The notes below the pieces were generated by a model that saw only the letters and a list, made by a program, of their open reading frames with translations, made no database searches and had not been told where the DNA came from. From positions 1-64,000 of the forward strand of contig JADJPH010000011.1 of assembly GCA_016713335.1 (NCBI GenBank): a stretch of DNA of 64,000 nt, in the 5' to 3' direction. The stretch is from Candidatus Fredericiella danica. Its GTDB lineage: Bacteria > Chloroflexota > Anaerolineae > Caldilineales > Caldilineaceae. The stretch's first letter is position 1; each line of letters starts with the position of its first letter. The position numbers and the translations under genes are program-made. Below, piece by piece: positions 58,734 to 64,000 of the stretch.

Positions 58734-59987
58734 ATGAAGTGGTACTTCGTGCCACGCACCACCCTTGACATCAGTCTCCTCTTCGGCGCCCGCATCGCGC
58801 GCTTGTTTGCTTATGGCTTTGTTTCCGTCGTTCTAGTCCTATACCTGACGTCGGTCGGTTTGGGCACGATTCAGGTTGGCGCCCTGCTCACGCTGACGCT
58901 GGCCGGCGACGCCGTCATTTCGCTTTGGTTGACCACGACCGCCGACCGTTTTGGGCGCAAACGAACGCTGATCATTGGCGCCGCCCTGATGTTGGGCGCG
59001 GGCGCTGTCTTCGTCATCACGCGCAATCCAATTGCGCTTGGGCTTGCGGCCATCATTGGCGTGATCAGCCCAAGCGGGAACGAGATCGGGCCTTTTCTCT
59101 CGATCGAGCAAGCGGCATTGAGCCAGCTTGTCCCCGACAACCGGCGCACACACATCTTTGCCTGGTACAATCTGGCCGGTTCATTTGCGACGGCGACGGG
59201 CGCGCTGTGTGCCGGGCTTATCGCCCAGGCGCTGCAGTCAAGCGGGTGGACACCGGTCGACTCCTACCGCGCCGTGCTTACCGGCTATGCGCTGATCGGC
59301 TTGCTGCTGTTGGTCGCCTTCCTGGCGCTGTCGCCGGCGGTGGAGGCGCCGAAAGCGGCGGCTGGCCGGCCTGTCAAGTTGTTCCTGGGTCTTCACAAGT
59401 CACGCGCAATCGTCTTCAAGCTGAGCGCGCTCTTTGCACTGGATGCCTTCGCCGGCGGCTTCGTCGTGCAGAGCATCGTTGCTTTCTGGTTCAGCGTGCG
59501 CTTTGCCGCGAACATCGACACGATCGGCGCGATCTTCTTTGCCGCAAATATTCTGGCGGGCATTTCGGCATTGCTTGCCGCTCGGATTGCCGCGCGCTTT
59601 GGGCTGATCAACACGATGGTCTTCACACACATCCCGTCGAACATCCTGCTGATGCTGGTGCCCTTCATGCCGACGCTGCCGATTGCGGTGTTGGTCATGC
59701 TGGCGCGCTTCTCGATCTCACAGATGGATGTCCCGACGCGGCAATCCTATACGATGGCCGTGGTGGCGCCTGATGAACGTTCGGCGGCGGCTGGGGTTAC
59801 GGGGATTGCGCGTTCGGTAGGCGCTGCCATTGCGCCGGCGATCAGCGGGGCGCTGCTGGCCGGCGCAATGACCTTTAGCGCGCCGTTCTTCATCGCCGGC
59901 GGTCTAAAAATCGTGTACGATTTGCTGCTTTACCGGAGTTTCAAGGCGACGAAGCCTCCGGAAGAGGCTGCCCCTCGGCAACCTTGA
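58734..59987 (+). CDS. Major facilitator superfamily transporter
   Basis: 417 residues with twelve predicted helices. Start at 58734; upstream codons lack a helix or ribosome site. The loop 2-3 motif is TTTADRFGRKRTL (the MFS motif A, D-R-x-G-R-K), with a second-half version AARIAARFGLI. The central loop is long and basic (LFLGLHKSRAIVFK). Resembles multidrug or sugar efflux proteins; substrate unknown. Confidence 0.9.
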   Translation: MKWYFVPRTTLDISLLFGARIARLFAYGFVSVVLVLYLTSVGLGTIQVGALLTLTLAGDAVISLWLTTTADRFGRKRTLIIGAALMLGAGAVFVITRNPIALGLAAIIGVISPSGNEIGPFLSIEQAALSQLVPDNRRTHIFAWYNLAGSFATATGALCAGLIAQALQSSGWTPVDSYRAVLTGYALIGLLLLVAFLALSPAVEAPKAAAGRPVKLFLGLHKSRAIVFKLSALFALDAFAGGFVVQSIVAFWFSVRFAANIDTIGAIFFAANILAGISALLAARIAARFGLINTMVFTHIPSNILLMLVPFMPTLPIAVLVMLARFSISQMDVPTRQSYTMAVVAPDERSAAAGVTGIARSVGAAIAPAISGALLAGAMTFSAPFFIAGGLKIVYDLLLYRSFKATKPPEEAAPRQP

Positions 59988-60000
59988 ACAAGCAGGCGCG

Positions 60001-61204
60001 CTAGCTCGCCAACCGCCGCACAAACGGATGCGTGCTGCAGCGAATCGATCCGCCGTCTTCGTTGTGCGCAGCGAAATAGACCTATGGACCTTGATGCCGG
60101 CATCTTCGAGCGTGCTGAATGCGTGCGTGGTCGTAGTTGTCGTTGTAGCCCATGATGTATACGTTCGGATTGATGGGTAGACCATTGGCCGCAAGGAAGC
60201 GCGTGTCCTCCCGGCTGACCTCAATGCGCTGCCACCCGTCAAAATAGGGCAGGTACGCCTTTGGGCATCACATCCGGACAGACGATGATGAGTCCTGGAC
60301 GCGGCACGGACAACGCAACATCCAGATGCAAGATGTCTTCCGTAAGTGGCACGTGTTCGACATCGTAGCCTTGTGGACCGAGATAGGACTTCAGCCAGCG
60401 ATATCCCAACTCACTGGAACCGAACGCGGTTGGCGGAACTGCCCACAAGTATTTTCTTTCCTAACATGATGACATCGCCACCTCCAACACCGGGAAGAGC
60501 GTCTTGTCACAGTTGCCGTCGCCCAGCATCAACGCATAGTCGGCGACCGCACGACACCCAGCGCATCGGCGTCCAACAAACGCTGCAAGAAGAGCGCATC
60601 CCCAGTATGTCGGCGCCGCGGAGCGAACCCATCGTATTTTCGATCACGTTGTTGCCAATGACCAGGAAGGGGTCACGCGTATACTGTTGCTCTGCACCCG
60701 CCGCAAGTAAATATTCTTCACCGAAGTTGCCAACCACTCGCTCACGGCTGAGTTGCTCCGGGCGCCATACTTTGATCCCGTATTGCTGCAAGACTTCAAT
60801 GAGCGCCGTATTCTCCTTCTCCATTACCTCGTATTTGCCAAGGGCGATGGTGTCCAGGCCGGAGCGCTCCTTGATCTTGGCAGCTTCTGGAAGCACCTTC
60901 AGGCCTCCTGCAACCAGGGCACGGCGTTCACATCCGGGTAGATACCGTACGGGATACCGACCACCACCTCTGTGAGGTCGCCGTATTCGTAATCCACATA
61001 AATGTCAGACATCGCAGCAGGGGTGCTTGGTGTTGGCTGCTGCGCCGGAATATCTGTGGGGCCACCCTGCGCCAGGCGCCGACCTGCAGTCACCGGTCTG
61101 CATCCGGCAAGTGCGGTCATGGCGGTGAGACCGGCGACGCTGCTGAGCAGGCGACGGCGGGTGAGACGAGGTGATTCAAAGGAGGGAGCATCGGAAGGAT
61201 ACAT
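60001..61204 (-). CDS. Tat-exported lipoprotein amidinotransferase, broken by many frameshifts
   Basis: Pieces in order: Tat motif RLTRRRLLSSVAG with lipobox LAGC; YEYGDLTEVVVGIPYGIYPD; KIKERSGLDTIALGKYEVM; RERVVGNFGEEYLLAAGAE with TRDPFLVIGNNVIENTM; LGDGNCDKTLFPV; FGSSELGYRWLKSYLGPQGYDVEHVPL and LHLDVALSVPRPG (conserved HxD region); DGWQRIEVSREDTRFLAANG; and a C-terminal HNEDGGSIRCSTHPFVRR with the Cys nucleophile. All are of the glycine/inosamine amidinotransferase fold and lie in proper order over about 400 codons, but at least six frame changes occur. Export with a lipid anchor is unusual for this enzyme class. Broken copy or poor sequence cannot be separated here. Confidence 0.75.
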
Positions 61205-61370
61205 GGAATCGGCTCCTTATAGATAGTTGCAAGGCGGAAGGAGAAACCAGAGCGTCGGCACTGATCAATCATTAGCACAGAATCCTGTCAAAAGCATCCG
61301 TCGCATGTCTGAGCGGGGTGCGCGTAATCGTGTATTCTGGTCTTTCGACAATCTCAAGTCTCCCCTTGTG

Positions 61371-61399
61371 TTGACGACAACGGCTTCACACGATACTAT
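61371..61399 (+). promoter_or_regulatory. Promoter before the asnB leader
   Basis: TTGACG (61371-61376), 17 bases, TACTAT (61394-61399). Predicted start of transcription about 61406, some 160 bases before the asnB start. Confidence 0.6.
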
Positions 61400-61456
61400 A
61401 AGGCTTCAACAACATAGCGTTACGAGTGCGTGCTCGGATACCAATACGCATAGGTG

Positions 61457-61488
61457 GAGGCTGTCAGATTGCTGACAGCCTCTTTTTT
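61457..61488 (+). terminator. Strong intrinsic terminator within the asnB leader
   Basis: Perfect 11-bp stem GAGGCTGTCAG / CTGACAGCCTC (61457-61467 / 61472-61482), 4-base loop, then six T. It lies about 50 bases after the predicted transcription start and 80 bases before asnB, with no gene in between, so it ends either a small RNA or an attenuated leader. The interval 61205-61456 holds no other gene. Confidence 0.85.
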
Positions 61489-61567
61489 GACGGTGAATTG
61501 ATGACCCATTCATGCTGGCATGTCAGGGTCATCAGTGTGAAAGCCGCCTGCTATTGGAGTCAATCGT

Positions 61568-63058
61568 ATGTGGAATTGTTAGGGCATTTGGTACGGTCAG
61601 CGAGGAGTCGATTCGACCGCTTGTTGATATTCTTCGACATCGCGGACCGGACGGTAACGGACTCAGCCAGACCGCGGTGGGTGCAATCGCCACACGCCTG
61701 GCCATTGTCGATGTCGAGGGCGGCATCCAACCGCTGCGCATTGATGGGCGCCAGATCAGCTTCAATGGGAAATCTACAATCATATTTCCCTGCGCGAACA
61801 ATACCTGGCTGATGAACCGCTGGTGACGCGTTCAGATACCGAAGTGGTCTTGCGCCTGTACAATCGTTTTGGTCCAAAGTTTGTGGAGCTGTTGGACGGC
61901 ATGTTTGCGATTGCGATCATCGATGATGACACCCTGTTTCTTGCGCGCGACCCCATCGGAATAAAACCTCTGTATATCGGCTTCGACGGAACGATTCTCC
62001 ATTTCGCTTCAGAGATCAAGGCGATTCCGCCAGCCATCGCCAGCGTTGAGACGTTTCCACCAGGCCACTGGTATCACTCACAGCGGGGTGTGAACCGCTT
62101 CTATACGATTGGCCAGACCCCGAAGCCTGTGCGGCGACCACGGACCAAGGCTGAGGCAGAGCACCAGATTCGGCACATCCTGCATGACGCAGTCATCAAG
62201 CGGTTGATGGCGGATGTGCCGGTTGGGGTTAGCCTCAGTGGTGGGCTGGACAGTAGCATCGTCACCCTGCTGGCGCGCGAGGGGTTGCAGCAGTTGCATA
62301 CGTTTGCAGTCGGTGTCGAAGGGAGTGAGGATTTGGTGGCGGCGCGGATGGTCGCCGGCTACCTGGGGACGATCCACCATGAGCGCGTATACGATATGCA
62401 AGAAATGGTAAATATTCTGCCGGAGGTGCTGTTCCATCTAGAATCATTTGATCCTGCATTGGTGCGCTCCGCGATCCCGAATTATTTTCTGGCGCGCCTC
62501 ACTGCCGAGTATGTGAAGGTGATGCTCACCGGCGAGGGCGCAGACGAATTGTATGCCGGCTATGCCTATCTTGGCGATATCACGTCCCAAAGCGCATTGC
62601 AGCATGAGATGGAATTGATCGTCGGTGCACTGCATAACACGAACTTGCAGCGCGCGGATCGTATGTCGATGGCCTTTGGGCTGGAAGCGCGTGTGCCATT
62701 CCTCGATGTCCAGTCGATAGCCTATGCGCTGGCGTTGCCGGCAAGGTGGAAGCTTCAAACCGAGCAACAGATGGAGAAGGCTTTGCTGCGCAACGCATTT
62801 GCAGGTCAGTTGCCTGATGCCGTCGTGCGTCGCCCCAAGCAGAAGTTCTCCGCCGGGGCCGGTTCTTCGCAGATTCTGGCTACGCTTGCACAGCGTGAGA
62901 TCACGGACACTGAGTTTGCTACTGAACGTACACGATTGCGCCGGGAGTGGCAGTACAAACTGCCTAACAAAGAGGCTCTGCTCTACTATCGCATCATCAA
63001 GAACATGTATCGCGATGATTACATCTTCCCGAACATGGGGATCAGCCGGAGTCTCTAA
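61568..63058 (+). CDS. asnB: Asparagine synthase (glutamine-hydrolysing), two frameshifts
   Basis: About 497 residues when joined. The N-terminal glutaminase domain should begin MCGIV with Cys2 as nucleophile; here ATG at 61568 (GGAG upstream) is followed by TGG AAT, two bases short of ATG TGT GGA ATT. Then IVRAFGTVSEES, ILRHRGPDGNG and SFNG. One G is missing near 61770, after which EIYNHISLREQYLADEPLVTRSDTE continues. Synthetase domain: PVGVSLSGGLDSSIVTLLA (pyrophosphate loop), LTGEGADELYAGY, RADRMSMAFGLEARVPFLD. Shorter than E. coli AsnB at the C-terminus. Confidence 0.93.
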
Positions 63059-63068
63059 TCCCTGTTCT

Positions 63069-64000
63069 TCACCGTTCCGTTCTCACATCCATCCTGTTCC
63101 CATCAGTGATGAATTCGATCGTGCCGTGATGGTCTGTGCGATAGAGGCGTCTGCCCGCAAGACGGTCGAGAACTTCGGCTGCGGGATGGCCGTACCGATT
63201 GGGCGCGCCGACCTGAATCACGGCAATCGCCGGGTCGACCGCCGCAACCAGGGCGGTGGTGGTGCTCTTGGCACTGCCGTGGTGACCCACCTTCAACACG
63301 GTCGACTGCAGCGGTAATTGCGTCTGGACCCAGACCGCCTCACTCAATTGCTCGGCGTCGCCGGTCAACAGCATACTGAAATTCCCATAGACCAGCTTGA
63401 GCACCAGTGAAGTCTCATTGCCAGCCTCTTCTGTCGTGCTTTCACCGGCCGGCGGCCAGAGCACCCACAGCGCCACACCATCCCCCAAATCGATCCAGCC
63501 ACCGGCATGTTGGACCGCCAGGTTCACATTCTGGTGGGTCATGGCGATGCGCCAGGGTTCAGCCCTTGGGTCCCGCCGGCTGGCGTTGGTTTCGATCGCA
63601 GTGTCGATGGCAAAGCGCGCCGGCAACTCGATCTGCGCAGCCATATGGTCGTCGTCCGGGTGGGTCAGCACCGCCAGGTCGAGCGTTCTGTCCCAAAAAG
63701 GCATGACTTTGCCCAACTGCGCAAAGAGAACCTGCGGTTCCGCACCCCCGTCGATGAGCACCTGCCGCCCGCGCGGCGTCTGCATCAAAATGCCGTCACC
63801 CTGGCCCACGTCCAAGAACCAGATGTGCAGCCTGCCGTCCGGTTGGGTGAGCGCAACCGACCAGACCAGGACGACGCCCACCGCCAGGGCGCCGCCTGCG
63901 ACGGGTGAGAGAAAAAGCGACCACCAATGCACCGTGCGAATGCGCGCCGGCAGGTGCGCCAATACCTGCTGCAGCCATGACCGCCAGCGCAGGGCGAAGA
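63069..64000 (-). CDS. comEC: ComEC/Rec2 DNA-uptake protein, C-terminal part (cut by window edge)
   Basis: The frame is open to the right edge of the window. Visible here: one membrane helix (GGALAVGVVLVWSVAL) and the complete C-terminal metallo-beta-lactamase-like domain: LHIWFLDVGQGDGILMQTPRG, LTHPDDDHMA, SMLLTGDAEQLSE and LKVGHHGSAKSTT. In ComEC this outer domain is thought to trim the strand that is not taken up. The competence channel part would lie beyond 64000. Convergent with asnB, with only ten bases between. Confidence 0.9.
   Translation of the reverse strand, partial: FALRWRSWLQQVLAHLPARIRTVHWWSLFLSPVAGGALAVGVVLVWSVALTQPDGRLHIWFLDVGQGDGILMQTPRGRQVLIDGGAEPQVLFAQLGKVMPFWDRTLDLAVLTHPDDDHMAAQIELPARFAIDTAIETNASRRDPRAEPWRIAMTHQNVNLAVQHAGGWIDLGDGVALWVLWPPAGESTTEEAGNETSLVLKLVYGNFSMLLTGDAEQLSEAVWVQTQLPLQSTVLKVGHHGSAKSTTTALVAAVDPAIAVIQVGAPNRYGHPAAEVLDRLAGRRLYRTDHHGTIEFITDGNRMDVRTER

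Overview
The window is GC-rich, densely coded bacterial DNA. Gene content and protein style suggest a Chloroflexota bacterium, probably of the Anaerolineae/Caldilineae type. Pointers are the ATP synthase operon, the short S1 protein, Tat-exported lipoproteins, a tungstate-type ABC transporter, a MutL-like protein in a membrane-protein cluster, and intergenic tracts rich in 'ctttgcg'-type repeats. This assignment is inference; no rRNA or tRNA gene is present to confirm it.

Layout. 1-7150: a small lipoprotein, then clpC, ribosomal protein S1, ridA and mreB, all on the minus strand, several with clear terminators or promoters. 7178-14695: a complete F1Fo ATP synthase operon (minus; atpC-D-G-A-H-F-E-B plus a small AtpI/AtpZ-like protein). 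14828-20682: a membrane protein, a Tat-type lipoprotein hydrolase and a very large hybrid histidine kinase. 20855-24923: an oxyanion (tungstate/molybdate) operon. It starts with a VapB-like AbrB protein and a degenerate PIN domain fused to a periplasmic-binding-protein-like sensor domain, followed by tupB, tupC, tupA and a Mop-domain protein. 25103-29418: transketolase, and a TetR regulator with two linked flavodoxin-like genes that carry matching operators. 29500-39564: HIT protein, molybdenum hydroxylase large subunit, Gfo/Idh oxidoreductase, a lipoprotein, a CPBP protease, argH, argJ and yitT. 39566-44304: an uncharacterised six-gene cluster ending in a MutL-like ASKHA protein. 44530-49180: nitroreductase, a large membrane protein, tsaD and a PH/AlbA-type protein. 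49181-51190: repeat-rich DNA, a calcium-type repeat protein and an intact VapBC pair. 51453-55644: a probable selenoprotein of the C_GCAxxG_C_C family with NifX-like, metallo-hydrolase, FeoA-like and tandem ArsA-like genes. 55731-64000: gene remnants, hydrolase, phosphatase, DUF6157, MFS, an exported amidinotransferase (badly broken), an asparagine synthetase behind a leader terminator, and the edge-truncated comEC.

Two things deserve most attention. First, the oxyanion operon appears to have converted a toxin-antitoxin pair into a ligand-sensing repressor. Second, an in-frame TGA sits exactly where the first conserved Cys of the C_GCAxxG_C_C family belongs and is followed by a well-placed SECIS-like hairpin.

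Caution: at least 25 single- or double-base indels, mostly at homopolymers or short repeats, break otherwise well-conserved genes, including essential ones (atpA, atpD, atpG, tsaD). These are most likely sequence errors. Broken genes are therefore given as one feature spanning their pieces, with the break positions stated.
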